From: FEN-1297 sp964618785
GTDB lineage: Bacteria; Bacteroidota; Ignavibacteria; Ignavibacteriales; Ignavibacteriaceae
Length of the DNA: 15,416 nt
Direction of reading: 5' to 3'
Assembly: GCA_964618785.1 (NCBI GenBank)
Contig: CAZUCY010000091.1
Location: 1-15,416, forward strand
Shown here: piece by piece, positions 6,995-14,598 of the stretch
Position numbering within the stretch: the first letter of the stretch is position 1
How the letters are laid out: each line of letters opens with the position of its first letter
The notes under the pieces: model-generated
The model's database searches: none
What the model was told of the DNA's origin: nothing
Seen by the model: only the letters and a program-made list of their open reading frames with translations
Program-made: the position numbers and the translations under genes

Positions 6995-8362
6995 GTGATA
7001 ATGCAAAAAAACTCAAAAATATTAGTTTGTGATGATGATGAAACCCTATGTTATCTTCTCAAAGAGCAGCTTCTTGAAGAAGGTTTTTCTGTAGATACTG
7101 TTTATGACGGCAGGTTTGCTATCGAAGCTCTCAAAAGGAAGAATTATGACCTTTTGCTTCTTGATTTAAATATGCGGGAAGTGCAGGGCGATGAAGTTAT
7201 GAAATTTGTAGTTGACTACAACTCATCTATTCAGGTTATTATTTTAACAGCGCAAACTGAAATAAAAAGTGCAATTGAATTTATAAAAATGGGGGCTTAT
7301 GATTTTATTTCAAAGCCGTACAATTTTGATGAACTTCTTATTACGATTGATAGAGCCTTGGAACATAAAGATCTGCTTGTTAAAACGGCTCTTTTTGCAG
7401 AACAGGTAAATAAAAAACTTTCCACAAGAATGATCGGTAACAGCAAGGAACTGCAGAGGGTTATTACATTGGCTAATAAATCTGCAATATCTGATTCCAA
7501 TATCTTAATTGAAGGTGAAACGGGCACAGGCAAGGAATTGATGGCCGAATACATTCACAAACGTTCCGGAAGAAGTGAGATGCCGTTTGTGGTAATTAAT
7601 TGTGCGTCTCTACCGGATCAATTAATCGAGAGTGAATTGTTTGGGCATGAAAAAGGAGCCTTTACTGATGCTAAATCTACAAAACAGGGGTTGGTAGAAA
7701 TAGCTCACGGAGGTACCCTGTTTTTAGATGAGATAGGAGAATTAAGTCTTGCTTTACAACCAAAACTTTTAAGGTTCCTTGAGAATGGGGAGTACAGAAG
7801 AATAGGTGGTATTATTAATCTTACTTCAAATGTGAGAGTTATCGGAGCATCAAACAGGAACCTACTTGAAGAAACAAGCAATAAGAATTTTAGGAGAGAT
7901 CTTTTATTCAGGCTAAATGTTATAACTTTAACTATCCCGCCTTTGAGGGAAAGAAAAGAAGATATTCTTTTGCTAGCTAATCATTTCCTTGAAACAAAGT
8001 CCCCTATTCGTTCTCCTAAAAAGCTTTCGTCTGAAACTGAGAAAGCTTTATTGAAGTACGATTTCCCCGGTAATATAAGAGAGCTTGAACATGTAATAGA
8101 GAGAGCTCTTATTTTTGCAGAAAATGATCATATAGAGCCGGAAGATTTAAATTTACCTTCCGATACTATAAAAGGTTTAGCAAAAAAATCACATTCTCAA
8201 CAGGAAGAAGAAGTGCTAAGCCTGGCAGAAATAGAAAAAAGACAAATAGAATATGCTTTACGAATTAACCAGTGGGATAGAGCTCAAACTGCTTTTCAGC
8301 TTGGCATAAGTCCGAAAACACTTTATTCTAAAATAAAAAAATATGAACTTAGAGAAGATTAG
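6995..8362 (+). CDS. NtrC-family sigma-54-dependent response regulator (REC-AAA+-Fis HTH)
   Basis: This protein uses ATP to open promoters bound by sigma-54 RNA polymerase once its receiver is phosphorylated. The receiver (about 8-125) has acidic Asp13-15, phospho-acceptor Asp57 (LLLLDLNM), Thr85 and Lys107. The AAA+ domain has Walker A GETGTGKE (174-181), the sigma-54 contact loop GAFTDA (221-226, canonical GAFTGA) and Walker B LFLDEIG (242-248). A Fis-type helix-turn-helix ends the chain (RQIEYALRI, then LGISPKTLYSKIKKY). These numbers count from the GTG at 6995; the ATG at 7001, two codons later, is an equally likely or better start. The kinase gene 3 bp downstream is the obvious partner. 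The nearby glnD does not show that this is NtrC itself. I found no -24/-12 sigma-54 promoter in the upstream region. Confidence 0.95.
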   Translation: MIMQKNSKILVCDDDETLCYLLKEQLLEEGFSVDTVYDGRFAIEALKRKNYDLLLLDLNMREVQGDEVMKFVVDYNSSIQVIILTAQTEIKSAIEFIKMGAYDFISKPYNFDELLITIDRALEHKDLLVKTALFAEQVNKKLSTRMIGNSKELQRVITLANKSAISDSNILIEGETGTGKELMAEYIHKRSGRSEMPFVVINCASLPDQLIESELFGHEKGAFTDAKSTKQGLVEIAHGGTLFLDEIGELSLALQPKLLRFLENGEYRRIGGIINLTSNVRVIGASNRNLLEETSNKNFRRDLLFRLNVITLTIPPLRERKEDILLLANHFLETKSPIRSPKKLSSETEKALLKYDFPGNIRELEHVIERALIFAENDHIEPEDLNLPSDTIKGLAKKSHSQQEEEVLSLAEIEKRQIEYALRINQWDRAQTAFQLGISPKTLYSKIKKYELRED

Positions 8363-8365
8363 CTC

Positions 8366-10342
8366 ATGCGCGGATCATCAATTTATTTAAACACTTTTTT
8401 TGATCTTCTTAAATTTGATACTCGAGCACTTGCTGTTGCAGATAAAAATCAAAAAATTGTTTGGTTTAATAAAAGGTTTAAAAATGATTCCGGATTAAAA
8501 AGCATAAAAGGTATTGGTATATCAAATCTATTTTATTCCGATCCTGCCCTTAAAGATATAAAGATCAAGAAAAAGACTATAGTTAAAGTAGATTTATTTA
8601 ACCATCAACTGATTATTACGACCATAAAAATAAGGAATAAGATAGAGGGTTATCTGCTGGATTTAGAATTCATCACTAAAACAAATGAAGCAATTAATAA
8701 GTATTCTGAAAGTAAAAATCTTCTTTTCCCTAAAACCCTTCAACAGATTCTGACTCTTCTAATAAAAGAAAAATCTTTATCGGTTCTTGCTGAAAAAATT
8801 CTTGAAAAGAATGTTTCTGCTATTAAGGGAAATCTGGGGATTATAATATTTTATAATGAAAATCAAAAAAAAGCAGAATTCCAATTTTACGAACCGGCGG
8901 AAGGAATTAATAACCGCGAAGAAGTTGAGAAAGAAGTTCTTGCAAGTTCATCTTATATTACAAAGTGGCTTTTAGTAAATAAACATTCATTAATGCTTAC
9001 AAATACAGCCGGCAGCATTGGGTTTCAAATAATGCAGGCTCTGCAATGCAGTTCATTACTTATTTCCCCTTGCTTCTTTGATGAAAAACTTCTTGCGTCA
9101 ATAATTATAGGTAGGAAAGAGAATTACTTTTCCGAAGTCGATGCTGATAATGCCGAACAATTTGCCGCATTACTTTCTTTTACTATAAGCAATAATAGGA
9201 CTAGAGAATTAAATACAACATTAGAGAACAGGCTTTTACAATCCCAGAAACTGGAAACAATCGGGAAATTAAGCAGCGGGATGGCGCATGATTTCAGTAA
9301 TCTCCTTTCAAGTATTTTTGGAAGTATTAATTTACTTAAAAAAAGGATTTCAGATAAAGAAGATGCGTACAGGTTGCTTGATAATATAGAAAATTGTTCA
9401 ATTAGAGCTCGAGACCTAACAAGGGGACTTCTTTCCTTCGGAAAACCGACTCCTAAAAGAAGAGAATTAATAAAGCCCAACTCATTGTTTTCAGAGATTT
9501 CAAAAGTTATTACTCAAACTTTCCCGGTAAAAATAATATTTGAAAGCGATATAGAAGAGAATCTTTATGATATACTTGGAAACGGAACGGAAATATATCA
9601 AGTTCTTTTAAATCTTTGCGTTAATGCAAAAGAAGCAATTGCAGATGAAGGGAAAATTACTTTATCTGCTGAAAATATTTCCGTTAATGATTCGGACATC
9701 GAAAATCATCCGTTACTAGAGAAAGGAAATTATGTATGGTTTTCTGTAAAAGATACAGGTTCAGGAATAAAAGAAGAAGATTTAATTAAAATTTTTGATC
9801 CTTATTTCTCTACAAAAGACAAACAAAGCGGGTCGGGCTCAGGCCTTGGGCTCTATGTGACTTATGGAATAATTAAGGCTCATAAGGGGCAAATTGAAGT
9901 CTCAAGCATAGTAAATCAGGGAACGACGTTTGACGTTTTTATTCCTGCTTTTGAGCCAATGACTGAAGATAAAAAAGTATCTGCGGATAAAATTGTTTTG
10001 CTTGCTGACGATGAAACTATGCTGCGCGATCTTCTTGCGGAATTGTTGGAATCTTATGGATATAATGTAATTAAAGTTTCATCCGGGAATGAAGTATTAA
10101 AAGTTTTAACTGAAGAAATAAAAGTTGATTTAGCAATAATAGATTATAATATGCCTGAAATGGATGGCTTAAAATGTATAGAGAAGATAAGGGCGCTAAA
10201 ATTTAAAATGCCTATAATCCTTTCCTCCGGAAGTTTCTACTTTGAAAATAATTTTGATTATAAAAAAGCAGGAATTACTTCAGTACTATCAAAACCTTAT
10301 GAATTTGAAACAATGCTTTCAACAATTCAGAAATTAATCTGA
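8366..10342 (+). CDS. Soluble hybrid histidine kinase: PAS-like, GAF-like, HisKA, HATPase, C-terminal receiver
   Basis: The protein (658 aa) has no membrane segment, so it should sense a cytoplasmic signal. Residues 15-105 resemble a PAS domain (VADKNQKIVWFNKRF) and 130-275 a GAF-like domain; both calls are by pattern. The DHp has His308 in LSSGMAHDFSNLLSSIFG, a form found in NtrB-like and related kinases. The ATPase domain has the N box LCVNAKEAI (Asn420), DTGSGI (463-468), FDPYFSTK and GSGLGL (491-496). The C-terminal receiver (542-658) keeps Asp548-Asp549, phospho-acceptor Asp593 (IIDYNMPEMDG), Ser620 and Lys643-Pro644. The start lies 3 bp after the stop of the NtrC-type gene, with purine-rich AGAGAAGA inside that gene as a ribosome-binding site, so the pair is likely co-translated. 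Its stop overlaps the convergent minus-strand gene. Confidence 0.93.
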   Translation: MRGSSIYLNTFFDLLKFDTRALAVADKNQKIVWFNKRFKNDSGLKSIKGIGISNLFYSDPALKDIKIKKKTIVKVDLFNHQLIITTIKIRNKIEGYLLDLEFITKTNEAINKYSESKNLLFPKTLQQILTLLIKEKSLSVLAEKILEKNVSAIKGNLGIIIFYNENQKKAEFQFYEPAEGINNREEVEKEVLASSSYITKWLLVNKHSLMLTNTAGSIGFQIMQALQCSSLLISPCFFDEKLLASIIIGRKENYFSEVDADNAEQFAALLSFTISNNRTRELNTTLENRLLQSQKLETIGKLSSGMAHDFSNLLSSIFGSINLLKKRISDKEDAYRLLDNIENCSIRARDLTRGLLSFGKPTPKRRELIKPNSLFSEISKVITQTFPVKIIFESDIEENLYDILGNGTEIYQVLLNLCVNAKEAIADEGKITLSAENISVNDSDIENHPLLEKGNYVWFSVKDTGSGIKEEDLIKIFDPYFSTKDKQSGSGSGLGLYVTYGIIKAHKGQIEVSSIVNQGTTFDVFIPAFEPMTEDKKVSADKIVLLADDETMLRDLLAELLESYGYNVIKVSSGNEVLKVLTEEIKVDLAIIDYNMPEMDGLKCIEKIRALKFKMPIILSSGSFYFENNFDYKKAGITSVLSKPYEFETMLSTIQKLI

Positions 10343-11014
10343 TTCTTTTCCATTCTTTTCATCAAATTCAACCATTTTAATATTTTTAATATAATCTCCA
10401 AATATAGGTTTTTTAATAGAGTTCAAATGGTTGAGCACATCCGTAATTTCTTTGATAGCCGATTCAATATAGACCAATCTTTTTAATATAGCATCCCTTG
10501 ATACATCCTCTTTTTTTAGTTCTCTTTTGATTGCAGCTGATGAAAGACTTATTAAGGTCAGAGGTTGTTTAATTTTATGATTTGTTGTAACCACAGTTGC
10601 GGAAAAAGTATTATTTTGTTCGGATTCCAATAAAAGTTTATGAGCTTCCGATAATTTAAGGGCAGAGTTTACTCTTGCTATTAATTCAACCCTGTTAAAA
10701 GGTTTTTTTATATAATCAAATGCTCCGGCTTCGAGCCCTGTTTTAATATCTTCCGCACTTGATTTTGCAGTTACAAGAATAATTGGAATGTTGGAAGAAA
10801 CAGGATTTGTTGATAAAGTCTGGCAAACATCAATTCCCGAAATTTCAGGCATCATAACATCAAGCAATATTAAATCGGGCAATTCATTTAAGGCTTTATC
10901 AATTGCAGTTTTCCCATCAAAAGCAGAAATAACTTCATAACCTTCTTTTTGCAGTCGATCTTGCAACATAAGTACATTTTCATGCAAATCATCTACAACT
11001 AATATTTTTTTCAT
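10334..11014 (-). CDS. Receiver-DHp protein lacking a kinase ATPase domain (probable phosphotransfer protein)
   Basis: The protein (226 aa) starts with a complete receiver: Asp8-Asp9, phospho-acceptor Asp52 (LLDVMMPEISG), Thr82, Lys104-Pro105. After a linker helix (about 118-133) residues 140-200 look like a HisKA/DHp hairpin: NHKIKQPLTLIS matches the H box pattern H-x-[IL]-x-x-P-L with His146, and a second helix follows. No N, G1 or G2 ATP-binding boxes come after it; only about 25 residues remain. It cannot phosphorylate itself from ATP, so by analogy with Spo0B-like or other DHp phosphotransferases it could pass phosphate between Asp52, His146 and another receiver, or act as a phosphatase or adaptor. 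It begins 1 base after the stop of the 1068-aa hybrid kinase, its likely partner. A decayed full-length kinase is the alternative reading. Confidence 0.85.
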   Translation of the reverse strand: MKKILVVDDLHENVLMLQDRLQKEGYEVISAFDGKTAIDKALNELPDLILLDVMMPEISGIDVCQTLSTNPVSSNIPIILVTAKSSAEDIKTGLEAGAFDYIKKPFNRVELIARVNSALKLSEAHKLLLESEQNNTFSATVVTTNHKIKQPLTLISLSSAAIKRELKKEDVSRDAILKRLVYIESAIKEITDVLNHLNSIKKPIFGDYIKNIKMVEFDEKNGKESD

Positions 11015-11015
11015 C

Positions 11016-14000
11016 TTAGTCTATATTTTGTTTTGTAAATAAGCGTTCAATTTTAAATGCAAGGACACCGGAATTAACAGGTTTTGCAATATAGTCGTCA
11101 AAACCGTGTCTTAGTATTACCTCTTTATCTTCAAGCATAGCTTTTGCCGTAATGGCAAAAACAGGAATATGTGCCCACTTTTCATTTTGCCTGATTCTGC
11201 TGATAGTTTGGAAACCGTCTAATTCAGGCATCATTATATCCAGTAAAATTAAATCAGGAATAGTATGCTCTAAGGTTTTTATACAGTCAATTCCATTCTT
11301 TGCAAGAATAGTTTTGCAACCACATACCTCAACAATTTCGCTAATTGTAAAAAGAGAATCAGCGTCATCATCAACAATAAGCACCAAGCCTTGATAAGCT
11401 TCTTTTTGCACATTATTTCCCGGTAGGTTTTCTATAGTTTTGTCAGGCACTGTGAAAGCATCAGCTATTATTTTTGTTCCGGAGGATAACGGATTCTCCT
11501 GCAACCGGATTCTTCTTCTTATGGCTTGAAAAACATCCCTCGAATTATCATTAGATTTAGTACAAATTTCTTCAGTAATGTTAATAAGAGAATTTTGTTC
11601 TTCTGTTGACAATTCTTTAGCCGTATTTATAATAATAGGAATATTCTTGGTATCTTTATTTGATTTCAGCTTCTGTGATAATGTAACTCCGTCTATGTTA
11701 GGCATAATGAGATCGAGTATAATTAAATCCGGCTGTACCTCAAGTATTTTACTAAAAGCCAATTCGCCATCTTTTATATATTCAATTCTAATCCCATCTT
11801 TTTTAAATTCCTGTTTGAATCTTTCAAATTCCATCTCATCGTTATCAACAATAATTATCTTTTCTATCATTTTTTTGGCAAGTCCTTTGGGTTTTATTAA
11901 AGCGCTAATGTTAAACCTGGATGGATTTAAAGGCTCTCTCATTTTAAGAGCAATAAGAGGTATTATAAAGGTAAAAATTGAACCTTTCCCGAGTTCACTT
12001 TTAATATTTATACTGCCGTTCATCAGATCGGCAATTTTTTTACAAATAGCTAGCCCAAGTCCTGAGCCGGAATATTTACGAGTGGTTGTTTCATCTATTT
12101 GCCGGAATTCTTCAAAAATGATTTTTTGATCTTTTTCAGAAATACCAATTCCTGAATCAATCACATCAAATTTTATAGTCCTGTCTTCACATTTTGAAAC
12201 ATGAAGTTTTATAAAGCCGGTTTCAGTGAATTTAACAGCATTGCCAAGCAAGTTAATCAAAACCTGAACTACCTTACCCTTATCTGTACTAATTATAATA
12301 TTTGTATTAAAATTCTTAACAATTTTAAAGTCAAGATCTTTTTTACTTACGAGAGGAATAATTGAGCTTTCTACATCTTTAATTAAATCTTCCAGCAAAA
12401 CATCTTCATTGTGAATTTCCATCTTGCCGGCTTCAATTTTGGAAAGATCCAGAATATCATTAATTAAATTCATTAATCTTTTCCCACTCTTTAGAACTAC
12501 TTCAGTTCTTTCTTTATTTTTAGGTGATAGGGATTTATCTTCAAGAATTATTTCGGTGAGCCCAAGAATTGAATTCATTGGTGTGCGAAGCTCATGTGAC
12601 ATACCTGCCAGAAAGTTAGACTTCAATTTTGTCGCTGCTTCCGCTTTTTGCTTTTGAACTTCAAATTCTGCTGCTTTTTCTTTTAGCTTATTATGGAGTT
12701 CAATTAAGGTCTCATTTTGTTTCCTGATTTGCAAATTCTGTTTTTGGTAATCCTCATTTAATTTTTTTAGCTCGGTAACAAAGTTTGCCAGTTGAACATA
12801 AGCCATTGCATTTGTCAATCCTATAGCAAGCTGATCTTTTATTTTAGATAAATATTCATTTGTTTCAGGTGATGGTTTGTTAACAGAACCAAGTTCAACT
12901 ATTGCTACAACCTTATTATTATAAACAATAGGAAGAATTAATAAGTGTCTTAGCTCTAATGAAAGCACTCCGGCAGAGACAATAGGCAGTACATCATGCG
13001 ATTCTGAGGAAATTTCAATTATTTCCCGGTTCTTTATTACAGAATCGAAAAGGTCTCTCTGATTTATAAATGAAATTTCTTTTCCTATTCCGAAGGAACT
13101 AGTAAGTTTTATTTCTTCATTTTCAAAAGTATAAAGGACTCCTATGGTAAATCCGCAAGTTGAGATAATCTTGCGCAATGCAGCATCAGATATTTCACTG
13201 AGAGATGGGTTTTGGTTTAACAGAGTAATAAAATCCGAATATTCATTCTTTGCTCTCTCATGCTTTCTTAATTCATCGAGCATAGTGTTAAAAGAGGATG
13301 CCAGCTGCCCTAGCTCATCTTTGCTTTGCACGTCAATTTTATTTTGAAAATTACCTTCTTTGGTAATTCTTGTAGCGTCATTCAACTGTGTAATTTGTTT
13401 GCGTATTTTATCTGTAAAAACAAGAGTTAATATGAGTGAAAGAATAATTCCCGCGCAACCTATAATAACGGATATATATTTTAAGCTTGTCCTAAGGTCG
13501 GAAGTTTCTTGTGCGGTAGTAAATATGATAAATTGAAGGTTGTTTGCCTGAAAATATTCATTGGACGGCTTATAAATCGTTGCCATTATGTCAAATGATT
13601 CGGTGCTCTTTGTAACCTGGTCAAAGTTGTTTTTGGACGCAAGAGTTTTATAAATTTCATTGAGCGCATATAAATTATTACGATTTTGAGATTCATTGGA
13701 AATTTCAGCTATAGAGCCGTTATCAACTACAGCAATATCGGCATTTATTTTACTGGAAAGGTTGGCTAAAAAAGGGCTGGAGATAATTGTTCCATAATAA
13801 TAGAAATATCCGTTTGACAGTTGGGCGGTTTGCATAATTGTAAACGGATTGTCAGCTCTAAATTCTTTCAAGCTGTTTACTGATGAGCGGAAATAAACGT
13901 TTTGTTTATATATTCTTTTTATTATAACATCAGAAGTACTGTTCTGAGTTTCCAGGATAAAATCAACGTTTTTTGTGTTTAAGTAAGGATTATTAAACAC

Positions 14001-14222
14001 ATGTTCTACATTATTATTGATAAAGTACTGGAATTCATCGTCGGATTCCTGCAGCATATCCCGGGTATTAAAATTAAAATTATTAGAAGCATTTAGTAAG
14101 TATTTAGATTGTTGCGAGGAAAGGACGTTATACATAATTGAATAAAATGCTATGGCAGAACTTCCAAGTATAAGAACAACGATTGCAAAATTAATAAATA
14201 ATATCCGGTAACTTATTTTCAT
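11016..14222 (-). CDS. Membrane hybrid histidine kinase: periplasmic sensor, HAMP, GAF, HisKA, HATPase, two receivers
   Basis: The protein (1068 aa) has a transmembrane helix at about 7-30, a periplasmic region of about 215 residues that I cannot assign to a named sensor family, and a second helix at about 248-269. A HAMP domain (270-322) with the conserved DELGQLASSFN follows, then a GAF-like domain (330-475) and a coiled coil (480-537). The kinase core has His543 (MSHELRTPMN), N box NLLGNAVKF (Asn661), DSGIGI (689-694) and GSGLGL (719-724). Receiver 1 has Asp793, phospho-acceptor Asp837, Thr868 and Lys889, but Asn794 replaces the second acidic residue and the usual Pro after Lys is absent. 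Receiver 2 is canonical: Asp951-Asp952, Asp995, Thr1025, Lys1047-Pro1048. The start is 3 bp after the lone-receiver stop. It probably sits at the inner membrane and feeds the neighbouring receiver and DHp proteins. Confidence 0.94.
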   Translation of the reverse strand: MKISYRILFINFAIVVLILGSSAIAFYSIMYNVLSSQQSKYLLNASNNFNFNTRDMLQESDDEFQYFINNNVEHVFNNPYLNTKNVDFILETQNSTSDVIIKRIYKQNVYFRSSVNSLKEFRADNPFTIMQTAQLSNGYFYYYGTIISSPFLANLSSKINADIAVVDNGSIAEISNESQNRNNLYALNEIYKTLASKNNFDQVTKSTESFDIMATIYKPSNEYFQANNLQFIIFTTAQETSDLRTSLKYISVIIGCAGIILSLILTLVFTDKIRKQITQLNDATRITKEGNFQNKIDVQSKDELGQLASSFNTMLDELRKHERAKNEYSDFITLLNQNPSLSEISDAALRKIISTCGFTIGVLYTFENEEIKLTSSFGIGKEISFINQRDLFDSVIKNREIIEISSESHDVLPIVSAGVLSLELRHLLILPIVYNNKVVAIVELGSVNKPSPETNEYLSKIKDQLAIGLTNAMAYVQLANFVTELKKLNEDYQKQNLQIRKQNETLIELHNKLKEKAAEFEVQKQKAEAATKLKSNFLAGMSHELRTPMNSILGLTEIILEDKSLSPKNKERTEVVLKSGKRLMNLINDILDLSKIEAGKMEIHNEDVLLEDLIKDVESSIIPLVSKKDLDFKIVKNFNTNIIISTDKGKVVQVLINLLGNAVKFTETGFIKLHVSKCEDRTIKFDVIDSGIGISEKDQKIIFEEFRQIDETTTRKYSGSGLGLAICKKIADLMNGSINIKSELGKGSIFTFIIPLIALKMREPLNPSRFNISALIKPKGLAKKMIEKIIIVDNDEMEFERFKQEFKKDGIRIEYIKDGELAFSKILEVQPDLIILDLIMPNIDGVTLSQKLKSNKDTKNIPIIINTAKELSTEEQNSLINITEEICTKSNDNSRDVFQAIRRRIRLQENPLSSGTKIIADAFTVPDKTIENLPGNNVQKEAYQGLVLIVDDDADSLFTISEIVEVCGCKTILAKNGIDCIKTLEHTIPDLILLDIMMPELDGFQTISRIRQNEKWAHIPVFAITAKAMLEDKEVILRHGFDDYIAKPVNSGVLAFKIERLFTKQNID

Positions 14223-14225
14223 CTA

Positions 14226-14591
14226 TTACGTATCTCTTTGTAAGACTTTTCTTATCGTGATCAACAGTTCGTCAAAATCATATGGTTTACTTATAAAATC
14301 AGTAGCCCCTAATTTAGCAGAATCAATAGCGCTTTTAACATCAGCGTATGCAGTAAGTACAATAACCTTAACTTGAATTTTCTTTTCTTTTAATTCACGA
14401 AGTACATCAAAACCGTTCTTACCCGGCATCTTTAGATCTAACAGAATTAGATCCGCAGGAGACTTAGTGTGAAAATCTAATGCAGAATCTCCGCTATTTA
14501 CATATTCGGCATTATAGCCTACTTCTGTAAGTTCCTCTTTCAGAGCTTTACAAAGGCTAATGTCGTCATCGACAATTAAAATTGATTCCAT
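14226..14591 (-). CDS. Single-domain response regulator (stand-alone receiver)
   Basis: This 121-aa protein consists of a receiver only: Asp8-Asp10, phospho-acceptor Asp52 (LLDLKMPGKNG), Thr80 and Lys102-Pro103 are all in place. It has no output domain, so it would act by protein contact or as a phosphate shuttle between kinases. Its last third is strikingly like the receiver of the NtrC-type regulator at 6995: KLGATDFISKPYDFDELLITI here against KMGAYDFISKPYNFDELLITI there (each 21 with a few differences). It follows the secretin stop by 7 bp and precedes the membrane hybrid kinase by 3 bp, so the three genes form one unit. The ribosome-binding site is weak (AGAAAAGAT), and translation is probably coupled to the secretin. 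Confidence 0.93.
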   Translation of the reverse strand: MESILIVDDDISLCKALKEELTEVGYNAEYVNSGDSALDFHTKSPADLILLDLKMPGKNGFDVLRELKEKKIQVKVIVLTAYADVKSAIDSAKLGATDFISKPYDFDELLITIRKVLQRDT

Positions 14592-14598
14592 ATCTTTT

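Noticed and set aside
1..8362. Direct functional link between glnD and the NtrC-type regulator as a nitrogen-control locus
   Set aside because: They are about 5 kb apart in different units, no PII or glutamine synthetase gene is present, and NtrC-family proteins control many processes. The proximity alone does not support it.
11578..12129. 183-codon open frame on the plus strand inside the membrane hybrid kinase gene
   Set aside because: It lies wholly antisense to the well-supported receiver and ATPase regions, has no recognisable domain or ribosome-binding site, and has the composition expected of a shadow frame. Similar shadows at 1674-1913, 7297-7554, 9124-9480, 11152-11394, 12424-12657 and 13144-13347 were dropped for the same reason.
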